Shown: positions 1 through 5,808, numbered from the stretch's first letter. The stretch: 7,427 bases of DNA from Panacagrimonas sp. (GCA_021773655.1 JAJFJX010000159.1:1-7427), one strand, 5' to 3'. Notes: generated by a model from the sequence alone, not told the origin. A program made the numbers and translations.

Positions 1-1091
1 GCACGCGCGTGCTCAACCAGAGGCAACTGGGCCGCGCCCTCACCGGCGACCTCGGCCTGGACCCGCCGATCGAATCGCTGTTCGTCTACAACAGCAATCC
101 GCTGGTGGTCGCCCCGGACCAGCTCCGGCTCAAGGAAGGTCTGGCGCGCGAGGATCTGTTCACCGTGGTCAGCGAGCATTTCCTGACCGACACCGCGCGC
201 TACGCAGACCTCGTGCTGCCGGCCACCACGCAGGTCGAGCAGCTGGACCTGATGTTCTCCTGGGGACATCTGTACCTGAGCTACAACCCTCCGGCCATCG
301 CACCGCTGGGCGAGGCGGTCCCCAACTCGGAACTGTTCCGCCGGCTGGCCCGCACCCTGGGGCTGGACGATCCCTACTTCCAGCGCAGCGACGAGCAGAT
401 CCTGCTCGAATCGGTGGACTGGGACAGCCCCGTGATGCAGGGCATCACGCTCGAACAGCTTCAAAAGCAGGGCTGGGCGCGACTGAATCTGCCGTCGGCG
501 GACGTCTACGCGCCCCACGCGCAGGGCAACTTTCCCACGCCTTCTGGCAAGGTCGAGCTGCTGGCATCGATGGCCGCCGGCGGCAATTTCGTGCTGCCCA
601 CCTTCCGCCAGGGCAGCAACGATCACCAGGATGGATCGCCGGTGCCCGCTCTGCCCACCTGGGTGGCGCCACGCGAATCCGGCCTGGGCGCGACTGCCGC
701 GGACCCCCGCTACCCGCTGGCCATGATGTCGCCCAAGAGCCACGCCTTCATCAACTCGACCTTCGGCAACCATCGGCGCCAGGTCGCGCGCGAGGGCGAG
801 CAGAAGGTCCTTCTGCACCCCAGCGATGCCCAGGCCCGCGGCATCTCCGACAATGACGTCGTGCGCGTCCACAACGCACGCGGCGCGTTCGTCGCCATCG
901 CCAGGGTCGGCGAGGACACCATGCCCGGCGTCGTCATCGCCCCCATGGGGCACTGGGTGGCGACGTCGCGCGCACAGGCCACGCCGGCCGCGCTCAATCC
1001 CACCGCCATGGCCGATCTGGGCCGTGCACCGACCTTCTCCGACAACCGCGTCGAAGTCGGCCTGGCGCGCGCAGAGGCCGGGGCGGACTGA
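1..1091 (+). CDS. Molybdopterin oxidoreductase (DMSO reductase superfamily), C-terminal part, 5' truncated by window edge
   Basis: The reading frame is open from the left edge, so the GTG at position 9 is probably internal and about 360 C-terminal residues are visible. Numbered from that GTG, the pattern YNSNP (27-31) and the stretch FLTDTARYADLVLPATT (58-74) are typical of the third MopB domain. PTPSGKVEL (176-184) is the family's linker signature. From about residue 235 comes the molybdopterin-dinucleotide-binding beta-barrel (PLAMMSPKSHAFINSTFGN, then a VLLHPSDA...GI.DNDVVRV core). The enzyme would carry a bis-MGD molybdenum or tungsten cofactor in the cytoplasm. The N-terminal 4Fe-4S/catalytic part lies outside the window, so the substrate (formate, nitrate, thiosulfate, biotin sulfoxide or other) cannot be told. 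A ferredoxin gene starts 3 bp after the stop, which suggests co-transcription and that it is the electron partner. The family call is sure; substrate is unknown. Confidence 0.9.
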   Translation, partial: TRVLNQRQLGRALTGDLGLDPPIESLFVYNSNPLVVAPDQLRLKEGLAREDLFTVVSEHFLTDTARYADLVLPATTQVEQLDLMFSWGHLYLSYNPPAIAPLGEAVPNSELFRRLARTLGLDDPYFQRSDEQILLESVDWDSPVMQGITLEQLQKQGWARLNLPSADVYAPHAQGNFPTPSGKVELLASMAAGGNFVLPTFRQGSNDHQDGSPVPALPTWVAPRESGLGATAADPRYPLAMMSPKSHAFINSTFGNHRRQVAREGEQKVLLHPSDAQARGISDNDVVRVHNARGAFVAIARVGEDTMPGVVIAPMGHWVATSRAQATPAALNPTAMADLGRAPTFSDNRVEVGLARAEAGAD

Positions 1092-1094
1092 GCG

Positions 1095-1400
1095 ATGACC
1101 CACGTCGTCACCGATCACTGCCAGGACTGCCGCTATACCGAATGCGTCAGCGTCTGCCCGGTGGACTGCTTTCACGGCTCCGACCAGCGCCTGTACATCG
1201 ACCCCGAGGTCTGCATCGACTGCGCCGCCTGCGTGCCGATGTGCCCGGTCAGGGCGATCACCGACAGCTTCGACCTGGACACCGGCGCCGCGGAACTGGT
1301 CGACCTCAACCGCCGGCGCTGCACCGAGCTGCCGGTGGTGGCCGACAAGACCGATCCGCTGCCCACTGCCGACGCACGCCGGCAGGCCCTGGGCTACTGA
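1095..1400 (+). CDS. fdxA: 7Fe ferredoxin ([3Fe-4S][4Fe-4S]), FdxA / Azotobacter FdI type
   Basis: This is a 101-aa soluble electron carrier. Counting Met as 1, cysteines lie at 9, 12, 17, 21, 25, 40, 43, 46 and 50. After Met removal this is 8, 11, 16, 20, 24, 39, 42, 45 and 49, the same positions as in Azotobacter vinelandii FdI. There, 8/16/49 bind the [3Fe-4S] cluster and 20/39/42/45 the [4Fe-4S] cluster. The segments VVTDHCQDCRYTEC, CPVDCF and CIDCAACVPMCP closely match that family. The C-terminal tail with LN and KTDPLP (about residues 70-92) is also the FdI-type extension, somewhat shorter than in the roughly 107-residue homologues. The ATG lies 3 bp after the molybdopterin oxidoreductase stop, and only a weak purine stretch precedes it, so translational coupling is likely. 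By context it probably accepts or donates electrons for that enzyme; this is inferred. Confidence 0.93.
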   Translation: MTHVVTDHCQDCRYTECVSVCPVDCFHGSDQRLYIDPEVCIDCAACVPMCPVRAITDSFDLDTGAAELVDLNRRRCTELPVVADKTDPLPTADARRQALGY

Positions 1401-1412
1401 GCCGCCGGCGGC
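1401..1412. repeat. 12-bp perfect palindrome immediately after the fdxA stop
   Basis: GCCGCCGGCGGC starts at the base after the fdxA TGA and is fully self-complementary. No T-run follows, so it is not a canonical intrinsic terminator. It could be chance in such GC-rich DNA. Confidence 0.4.
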
Positions 1413-1424
1413 TTCCTGCGGCGC

Positions 1425-1481
1425 CCTGCCGGTCAGCGCGGCGCGCCAGGCGCGCTGCAGACGCTGCACCACACCGGCAGG
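1425..1481. repeat. Nested inverted repeat between convergent genes (possible mRNA 3'-end structure)
   Basis: An outer pair CCTGCCGGT (1425-1433) / ACCGGCAGG (1473-1481) is perfectly complementary over 9 bp. Directly inside it on the left lies a second pair, CAGCGCG (1434-1440) / CGCGCTG (1451-1457). The two stems could stack, with the bases 1458-1472 bulged. The element sits in the 112-bp gap between the convergent fdxA and radical SAM genes, where a bidirectional 3'-end structure would be useful. No T-run is present on either strand, so calling it a terminator is inference. Confidence 0.5.
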
Positions 1482-1512
1482 CTTCGGTCCCGGCCCGCGC
1501 GGCGCACCAGGG

Positions 1513-3411
1513 TCATGTCTCCAGCGCTCGCGCGATGAAATTCTGCGGTACCCGGGGCCTGGGCACACGCTGGTCGAACCATCGCCGCACATCCTGTTCC
1601 AGGCCGATGCCGTGCATGTAGTTGTACAGCGCCTGGTTCAGCGCAATGCCGAGTGCGTCGTGATCGACGCCGGTTGGATCGATGAATCCGATGTCGTTCC
1701 TTGCGAATGCGCCCGGCAGCGGTGCCACCAGTTCGATGCCGTAGGCGCCCGGATCGCGCCCCACCGGGGAATGCACGGTGCAGGTGAAGCGATGCCAGAA
1801 GCCCGAGTCCAGACAGCCGGCCTCGAACATCTGGCGCACGTATTCGAGTGCGTCCACGGTGTCCTGCACGGTCTGGGTCGGGAAGCCGTACATCAGATAG
1901 GCGTGCACGCGGATGCCGGCGTCGGTGAAGGCGTGCGTGACGCGCGCCACCTGTTCGACGGTGACACCCTTCTGCATCAGCTTGAGCAGACGATCCGAGG
2001 CCACTTCCAGGCCGCCGGAAATGGCGATGCAGCCGCTGTCCGCCAACAACCGGCACAACGCGGGGTTGAAGGACTTTTCGAAGCGGATGTTGCCCCACCA
2101 GGAAATGGCCACGCCGCGCCGCAGCAGTTCCTGCGCGAAGGCCTTGAGAACCTTGGGCGGGGCGGCCTCGTCCACCAGATGGAAACCGGTCTGGCCGGTT
2201 TCGCGCACGATGGCCTCGACGCGATCCACCAGCGTCGCGGCGCTGGCGGCGTCGTAGCGCGAGATGTAGTCCAGGCTCACGTCGCAGAAGCTGCACTTCT
2301 TCCAGTAGCAGCCGTGCGCGGCGGTGAGCTTGTTCCAGCGCCCGTCCGACCACAGGCGGTGCATGGGATTGAGCATGTCCAGCAGCGACAGGTAGCGGTC
2401 CAGCGGCAGGCCGTCCCAGGTCGGAATGCCGACGTCGTTGAAGGCGATGTCCGGCTCGCGCGCATCCAGGAGATGCACGCGGCCGTCGGCCTGGCGCACG
2501 AAGCAGCGGATCAGGGCTTCGCGCGGCCGCTGACCGCGCAGATATTCGACCAGCGCCAGCACGGGCATTTCGCCGGCATCCAGCGTCACGTAGTCGAAGA
2601 AGTCGAACACGCGCGGTTCGGCCAGTTCGCGCAGTTCCGTGTTGGCATAACCACCGCCGAGCGCGATCTGCGTCTGCGGCGACGTCGCACGGATCTGCTG
2701 GGCGATGCGGAACGCGCCGTACACCGAGCCCGGAAACGGCACCGAGACCAGCACCAGATCCGGGCGCCGCGCCTCGATCACCTCGCGGGTGATCTGCTGC
2801 AGCGTGCGATCGACGAGCGTCGGCGATGCCGCCAGCGCCTCGGCCAGCGGATCGAAGCTGGCCTGGCTCTGCGCCAGAGACTCGGCGTAGCGCACGAACT
2901 CGAAGCGCGGATCGATGGCTTCACGCAGCACGTCGGCCAGGTCGTTGAGGTAGAGCGTGGCCAGGTGCCGGGCGCGGTCCTGAATGCCCAGCGCGCCGAA
3001 GGCCCAGGCCATGGGATCGCCGCCCTGGTCGTCCACGTACACGTCCAGTGCGGCAAAGCGAGGCCCTTCGGGCAGGAAGCGGCGGCTGACGATGCGGTGC
3101 GCCAGCGTGCTGTCGCGATGCTGCAGGAAGGCAATCAGCGGTTCGATGGTGGCCGCGTACTGCGCATGGAGTTCGACAAAGCGCTGCGCCTGCGGCCCCC
3201 GGTCCGCGCCAGGCACGGTCTGGATCTGCTCGCGCATCGCATTGAGCCCGGCGCGCGAGAGCAGCCGCAGCACCAGTTCCAGTGCCAGGTCCGCCTGCAC
3301 CGCCTCGACCCCGCGCGAGCGCAGGAAACCGCTCAGATAAGCGGTGGACGGGTATGGCGTGTTGAGCTGCGTCATCGGCGGGATGAGCAGCAGCACGCGG
3401 GGCTTGGTCAT
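1513..3411 (-). CDS. Radical SAM protein with N-terminal cobalamin-binding-like domain, function unknown
   Basis: The protein is 632 aa. Residues 1-50 (RVLLLIPP...YPSTAYLSGFLRSRG) look like the start of a B12-binding-type Rossmann domain. Residues 50-205 are a helical insert. Residues 215-295 (DLVLVSVPFPG, IALGGGYANTEL, FDYVTLDAGE) continue the Rossmann part. No DxHxxG cobalamin-ligand motif is seen, so B12 binding, if any, would lack the lower-axial His. The radical SAM core begins at HGCYWKKCSFCD (366-377), with presumed [4Fe-4S] ligands Cys368, Cys373 and Cys376. The spacing is CX4CX2C, not the textbook CX3CX2C. SAM-barrel motifs follow: HLVDEAAPP (411-419), NIRFEKSF (441-448), SGGLEVASDRLLKLMQKG (465-482) and AYLMYGFPTQT (504-514). 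About 90 residues of helical C-terminus complete it. The ATG lies 7 bp after the stop of the upstream small gene, and a weak GAGA Shine-Dalgarno overlaps that stop, so coupling is likely. The substrate cannot be predicted; methyl transfer, ring or RiPP/lipid modification are all known in this superfamily. Confidence 0.88.
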   Translation of the reverse strand: MTKPRVLLLIPPMTQLNTPYPSTAYLSGFLRSRGVEAVQADLALELVLRLLSRAGLNAMREQIQTVPGADRGPQAQRFVELHAQYAATIEPLIAFLQHRDSTLAHRIVSRRFLPEGPRFAALDVYVDDQGGDPMAWAFGALGIQDRARHLATLYLNDLADVLREAIDPRFEFVRYAESLAQSQASFDPLAEALAASPTLVDRTLQQITREVIEARRPDLVLVSVPFPGSVYGAFRIAQQIRATSPQTQIALGGGYANTELRELAEPRVFDFFDYVTLDAGEMPVLALVEYLRGQRPREALIRCFVRQADGRVHLLDAREPDIAFNDVGIPTWDGLPLDRYLSLLDMLNPMHRLWSDGRWNKLTAAHGCYWKKCSFCDVSLDYISRYDAASAATLVDRVEAIVRETGQTGFHLVDEAAPPKVLKAFAQELLRRGVAISWWGNIRFEKSFNPALCRLLADSGCIAISGGLEVASDRLLKLMQKGVTVEQVARVTHAFTDAGIRVHAYLMYGFPTQTVQDTVDALEYVRQMFEAGCLDSGFWHRFTCTVHSPVGRDPGAYGIELVAPLPGAFARNDIGFIDPTGVDHDALGIALNQALYNYMHGIGLEQDVRRWFDQRVPRPRVPQNFIARALET

Positions 3412-3418
3412 CCCGGTC

Positions 3419-3721
3419 TCAGCACGGTTTCAGCTCACGCAACGCGTACTGCGCGCTGAGGTGCGCGCACACCGGCCAGTCGCCGGGCCCGTGCGCAGCA
3501 CCGGATGCGGCGTTGCGCAGCACGGCGCCGGTAAAGGCGAGCTGCCGTCCCCGACGCAGCACCTGAGCCGAACCCGCCGGCAGGTCGCGACTGAGGAAGG
3601 TTTCCTGCACCGGCAGGCACAGGCGCAGGCAATCGCCGCCCACCGGCTCCACCGGCGGCAGGATTCGCAATAACAGTCGATGCGGGTCGGCGGCGGTCAT
3701 GGATGCCAGGATGGATGTCAT
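3419..3721 (-). CDS. Hypothetical protein, ~100 aa, between two cluster genes
   Basis: I do not recognise this family. The chosen ATG gives 100 aa. A second Met at residue 8 (ATG at 3700) would give 93 aa, and neither start has a clear Shine-Dalgarno. Evidence for a real gene is position and composition. It fills the gap between two same-strand genes with 53 bp upstream and 7 bp downstream, and the protein reads as an ordinary mixed domain (HRLLLRILPPVEP, LRLCLPVQETFLS, RQLAFTGAVLRN, VCAHLSAQYALRELK) without the Arg/Ala-only look of shadow frames. It has four cysteines (31, 35, 85, 100), the last being the C-terminal residue. There is no signal peptide or membrane segment. The frame stays open upstream to 4435, but that part lies antiparallel in codon use to the 186-aa gene and looks non-coding. 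A partner or substrate of the radical SAM enzyme is possible but unproven. Confidence 0.6.
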   Translation of the reverse strand: MTSILASMTAADPHRLLLRILPPVEPVGGDCLRLCLPVQETFLSRDLPAGSAQVLRRGRQLAFTGAVLRNAASGAAHGPGDWPVCAHLSAQYALRELKPC

Positions 3722-3774
3722 GGGCGCAGCGTCCCACGCCGCCGCCGGGGCTGCCAAGCCGGATGCGACAGGGC

Positions 3775-4335
3775 TCAATCCGCGTCGGCGGCGTACCGCT
3801 CCAGCGCCTGACGCAGCGCCGCGACCGCCGCATGCGGAAATTGCACCATGGTCATGCCACGACCGCGACGGCGTTCGGTCAGCGTCACCCAGGTCTGTGC
3901 GTTGCTGTTTTCCAGGGCGGCGCTGACCCGCACTCGCGGTCGTTGAGGCAGCACCGAGCCCAGCGCGTACTCGCCCAGATAGTCGCGGCGAATCATGCCG
4001 TCCACCGTGCGGCCCAGCACGCCTCGCCGGTCCACCAGCGCGCTGCCATCGATCACGGCCGCCTCGACCCTGCGCAGATCCTCGATCACCGCCTGCAACT
4101 GCAGCGGTCGGGCCCGGCTGCAGGGCCACTTGAGCACGCCGGTGCGCACGAAGCTGCTGCCGCGACGGTGGATCACCTGGATCACGATCAACGCCTGGCC
4201 GCGCCACTGCTCCAGCCACATCGAAACCTCGCAATCGACCTGACCGAGCGGACCGCGATGCACGGTACCGAGATCGGCGATGGGACGGATGCCGGCGAAC
4301 CGGCGCAGCGGTGTCATCAGTCCCTGCAGCATCAT
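3775..4335 (-). CDS. Hypothetical protein, 186 aa, first gene of the radical SAM cluster
   Basis: I do not recognise this family by name. The start is set at the ATG whose codon is 4335-4333, because a GGAG (4343-4346) stands 7 nt upstream. The frame stays open to 4476, but those extra 47 residues look non-coding. A second ATG follows at once (4332). Two regions look alike in layout: residues 30-95 (strands around VDCEVSMWLEQW and ALIVIQVIHRR, FVRTGVLKW, then helix LQLQAVIEDLRRV) and residues 130-182 (strands RVRVSAAL and QTWVTLTERRRGRG, MTMVQF, then helix AAVAALRQALERY). This strand-strand-strand-helix plan with basic residues recalls PUR/PC4-type nucleic-acid-binding repeats, but that is a weak visual inference. 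There is no signal peptide or transmembrane helix. The gene lies 53 bp upstream of the 100-aa gene on the same strand, so it likely heads the operon. Confidence 0.72.
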   Translation of the reverse strand: MMLQGLMTPLRRFAGIRPIADLGTVHRGPLGQVDCEVSMWLEQWRGQALIVIQVIHRRGSSFVRTGVLKWPCSRARPLQLQAVIEDLRRVEAAVIDGSALVDRRGVLGRTVDGMIRRDYLGEYALGSVLPQRPRVRVSAALENSNAQTWVTLTERRRGRGMTMVQFPHAAVAALRQALERYAADAD

Positions 4336-4342
4336 TGCCGTG

Positions 4343-4346
4343 CTCC
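4343..4346 (-). promoter_or_regulatory. Ribosome binding site deciding the start of the 186-aa gene
   Basis: Read on the minus strand, GGAG is followed by seven bases and then ATGATG. This is the clearest Shine-Dalgarno in the cluster. It favours the start at 4335 over the longer open frame. Confidence 0.6.
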
Positions 4347-4466
4347 GGCCATTCCCCGGCGAGCGGTTGTTCGGCGCACAGTGTCGCAGATGCAAAGCCG
4401 CCATCGCCGGCCCGGCCTCTACGGCTGCGCTGCACATCGGCGGCCGGCCCGGCTCACCCTGGAATC

Positions 4467-4480
4467 TGCGTTTCAACGCA
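4467..4480. repeat. Gapped palindrome TGCGTT-TC-AACGCA
   Basis: Two perfect 6-bp arms (4467-4472 and 4475-4480) are separated by two bases. The site lies about 130 bp upstream of the 186-aa gene start, so it could be an operator. It is also the outer edge of the larger inverted repeat that follows, which may explain it better. Confidence 0.4.
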
Positions 4481-4609
4481 AAGGCGCAGGCCGAACGGAA
4501 AGGACGTCAAGGATTGGCCCGAAGGCGCCCCTCATCCGAAACGGTGAATGCAGTCCACGTCGTTTTCCTGCGTCGATTTCTCGCGTCGTTTTCCTGCGAC
4601 GTTTGCGTT
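4475..4609. repeat. Degenerate inverted repeat with CGCAAA-G/C-GCAGG arms; possible dispersed repeat element
   Basis: The left arm AACGCAAAGGCGCAGG (4475-4490) is nearly matched by the reverse complement of the right arm CCTGCGACGTTTGCGTT (4593-4609), namely AACGCAAACGTCGCAGG. About 102 bp separate the arms. The outline resembles the CGCAAAGGCGCAAAG-type intergenic repeats that I recall from several proteobacterial genomes, here decayed. The interior is less GC-rich than the neighbouring genes. No transposase is present, so it would be a non-coding or non-autonomous repeat. Confidence 0.5.
4558..4598. repeat. 15-bp direct repeat CGTCGTTTTCCTGCG, two copies, 26-bp period
   Basis: Exact copies lie at 4558-4572 and 4584-4598. 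The 11 bases between them (TCGATTTCTCG) share the CGT/TTT pattern of the repeat, so the whole may be a decayed tandem array. It forms most of the right half of the surrounding inverted repeat. Confidence 0.7.
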
Positions 4610-4698
4610 CGACCGCTTCTTGCAGGTTCAGCGCAATGCGATCCGGAACGCATCCACTGACGCGGGCGCAGGGGTGCTCGGCGAGTTGAACACGCTGT

Positions 4699-4731
4699 GG
4701 CGCCAGCACGGCGCCAGCACGGCGCCAGCAC
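4699..4731. repeat. Tandem repeat, 3 x 11 bp, GGCGCCAGCAC
   Basis: Three perfect head-to-tail copies occupy 4699-4709, 4710-4720 and 4721-4731. Each contains the palindrome GGCGCC. The repeat is in non-coding DNA about 70 bp downstream of the DUF2058 stop. A polymorphic short tandem repeat or slippage product is the simplest reading. Confidence 0.85.
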
Positions 4732-4775
4732 AGGGCGGCAGTGCGATGCCTGCGGTGCCGGCAGGCGCAGCGCCC

Positions 4776-4800
4776 GGACCCGTTCGGACCCGTTCGGACC
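4776..4800. repeat. Tandem repeat of CGTTCGGACC (about 2.5 copies)
   Basis: Two perfect 10-bp copies fill 4781-4790 and 4791-4800. A partial copy (CGGACC up to 4780) precedes them. The array ends only 4 bp before the stop codon of the DUF2058 gene, so it lies in that gene's 3' untranslated region. Confidence 0.75.
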
Positions 4801-4804
4801 GCGG

Positions 4805-5344
4805 CTACCAGGTCAGATCGTCAGGGACCACGAAATCCTTGTAGGGATCGTTTTCATCCGGGGCCGCCTCGGTGCCGGCCAGCGACACCAGCACATGAGG
4901 GTCGCGGCTGCCGATGCGCTCGGCGATCGCCGCAGGCACCAGCTCGTAACGGCCCTGGTGGCGCACGATGCCCAGGCGCCCGGCCACCAGTTGCTGGCGC
5001 TGGGCGGCGTCGACCGGAATGCGCCGGACCTTGCGGCCATCGACGAAGTTGTAGAGCTGTTCGCTGTCCACCCGAGGCACGCGGTGCTGTTCCACCAGTT
5101 GCCGGATCTCCGCACGCCGAGCGACCTGCTGCTGCATGTCCTGACGCTGACGGTTGAGTTCGGCGTCGCGCTGCGCCTTTTCCGCCGCCGCCCGCGCCGC
5201 GGCCTGCTCGCGCGGATCGGGCTCGCCCTCGGGACGCCGGGCCTGCTGCTGGCGCTGCTGGTGCTGGGCCCGGGCGGCCTGCTTGGCCTTCTTGGGATCG
5301 ATCAGGCCGGCCTGCAGAAGCTGGTCGCGAAGGGAAAGACTCAT
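4805..5344 (-). CDS. yaiL: DUF2058 family protein, YaiL-like
   Basis: The 179-aa cytoplasmic protein matches E. coli YaiL from end to end: an N-terminal LSLRDQLLQAGLIDPKKAK (3-21), a long charged Gln/Arg/Ala-rich coiled coil (about 17-88), a compact domain with LYNFVDGRKVRRIPV (97-111) and GRLGIVR...YELVPAAIAERI (122-144), and the hallmark tail DPYKDFVVPDDLTW (166-179). The family has been named nucleoprotein/polynucleotide-associated, but its biochemical role is not established. It is largely confined to Gammaproteobacteria, which helps place the organism. The length is normal. The gene is divergent from the FKBP gene, with a 110-bp shared upstream region. The ATG is chosen because the family consensus starts here; no strong Shine-Dalgarno is visible. 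Confidence 0.93.
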   Translation of the reverse strand: MSLSLRDQLLQAGLIDPKKAKQAARAQHQQRQQQARRPEGEPDPREQAAARAAAEKAQRDAELNRQRQDMQQQVARRAEIRQLVEQHRVPRVDSEQLYNFVDGRKVRRIPVDAAQRQQLVAGRLGIVRHQGRYELVPAAIAERIGSRDPHVLVSLAGTEAAPDENDPYKDFVVPDDLTW

Positions 5345-5377
5345 GTCGGCAAGCCACTGGAAACGTCGCGGGTCGAC

Positions 5378-5383
5378 ATTCTA
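5378..5383 (-). promoter_or_regulatory. Candidate -10 box (TAGAAT) for the DUF2058 gene
   Basis: On the minus strand TAGAAT differs from TATAAT at one base. Transcription from it would start near 5371 and give a leader of about 27 nt. No recognisable -35 lies 16-18 bp upstream. On the opposite strand TAGGCT (5422-5427) is a weaker -10 candidate for the divergent FKBP gene. Confidence 0.3.
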
Positions 5384-5454
5384 GCTTTCGGCCACGCACC
5401 GCGCGGCGGCCGGCCGTCGGTTAGGCTTGCTGATCGCCACCGCCAGACCCCGAC

Positions 5455-5808
5455 ATGAATCTGACCACCACCGAAAGCGGACTGCAGTACGAGGACAGCA
5501 CACCGGGCGAGGGCGCGATCGCCACCGCCGGCCAGCGGGTGTCGGTGCACTACACCGGCTGGCTGTACGACGACGGCAGTGCCGGCAAGCGCTTCGATTC
5601 GAGCCGAGATCGCGGCCGCCCGTTCCAGTTCGTGCTCGGTGCCCGGCAGGTCATCGCCGGCTGGGACGAGGGCGTACAGGGCATGAAGGTCGGCGGCACC
5701 CGCAGGCTGGTGATTCCGCCCACGCTCGGTTACGGCGAGCAGGGCGCCGGCGGGGTCATCCCGCCCAATGCCACGCTGCTGTTCGAGGTCGAACTGGTCG
5801 GCCTGTGA
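5455..5808 (+). CDS. FKBP-type peptidyl-prolyl cis-trans isomerase (single domain, cytoplasmic)
   Basis: The 117-aa product catalyses cis-trans isomerisation of Xaa-Pro bonds during protein folding. It is a single FKBP domain of ordinary length. Binding-pocket residues are in place: Tyr33 in VHYTGWL, Asp48 in RFDSS, the VIAGWDEG motif (66-73, with Trp70 at the pocket floor), Tyr93 in LGYGEQG, Ile102 in GVIPPNATLLFEVEL and Phe110. There is no signal peptide, lipobox or N-terminal dimerisation domain, so it should be a small soluble form, unlike FkpA or Mip. The gene is divergent from the DUF2058 gene and convergent with msrB, whose stop lies 19 bp beyond. The start at 5455 fits the family N-terminus; its ribosome binding site is weak. 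Confidence 0.95.
   Translation: MNLTTTESGLQYEDSTPGEGAIATAGQRVSVHYTGWLYDDGSAGKRFDSSRDRGRPFQFVLGARQVIAGWDEGVQGMKVGGTRRLVIPPTLGYGEQGAGGVIPPNATLLFEVELVGL

Larger units (their letters stand above)
4336..4804. other. 469-bp gap with no credible gene, rich in short repeats
   Basis: The gap lies between the 186-aa gene and the DUF2058 gene, both on the minus strand. Short open frames occur on both strands, but their translations are Arg/Ala/Pro-rich and overlap one another. The stretch contains an inverted, A/T-richer repeat region (about 4467-4609), a 3x11-bp tandem repeat (4699-4731) and a 10-bp tandem repeat (4781-4800), listed separately. The promoter of the radical SAM cluster should lie here, but I cannot place one confidently. 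Confidence 0.7.

Noticed and set aside
1612..3459. A 615-codon open frame on the + strand opposite the radical SAM gene
   Set aside because: It is antisense to a clear radical SAM gene. Its product is rich in His, Arg, Gln and Ala with no recognisable domain, as expected for the complement of GC-rich coding DNA.
3722..4435. Upstream extension of the 100-aa gene's frame, giving a 338-residue product on the - strand
   Set aside because: It overlaps the 186-aa gene in another frame, and its translation is Arg/Gly/Ala-rich low-complexity. Only the last ~100 residues look like a protein.
4558..4598. Possible CRISPR array
   Set aside because: There are only two 15-bp copies with an 11-bp interval, far too short for repeats and spacers, and no cas genes are present.
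3703..4689. A 328-codon open frame on the + strand
   Set aside because: It lies opposite the two small cluster genes, is His/Arg-rich and shows no motif. The minus-strand gene has a good ribosome binding site.
4473..4731. Short minus-strand frames (74-78 codons) in the repeat-rich gap
   Set aside because: They overlap each other, have Arg-rich compositions and run through the tandem and inverted repeats; no ribosome binding site or family resemblance.
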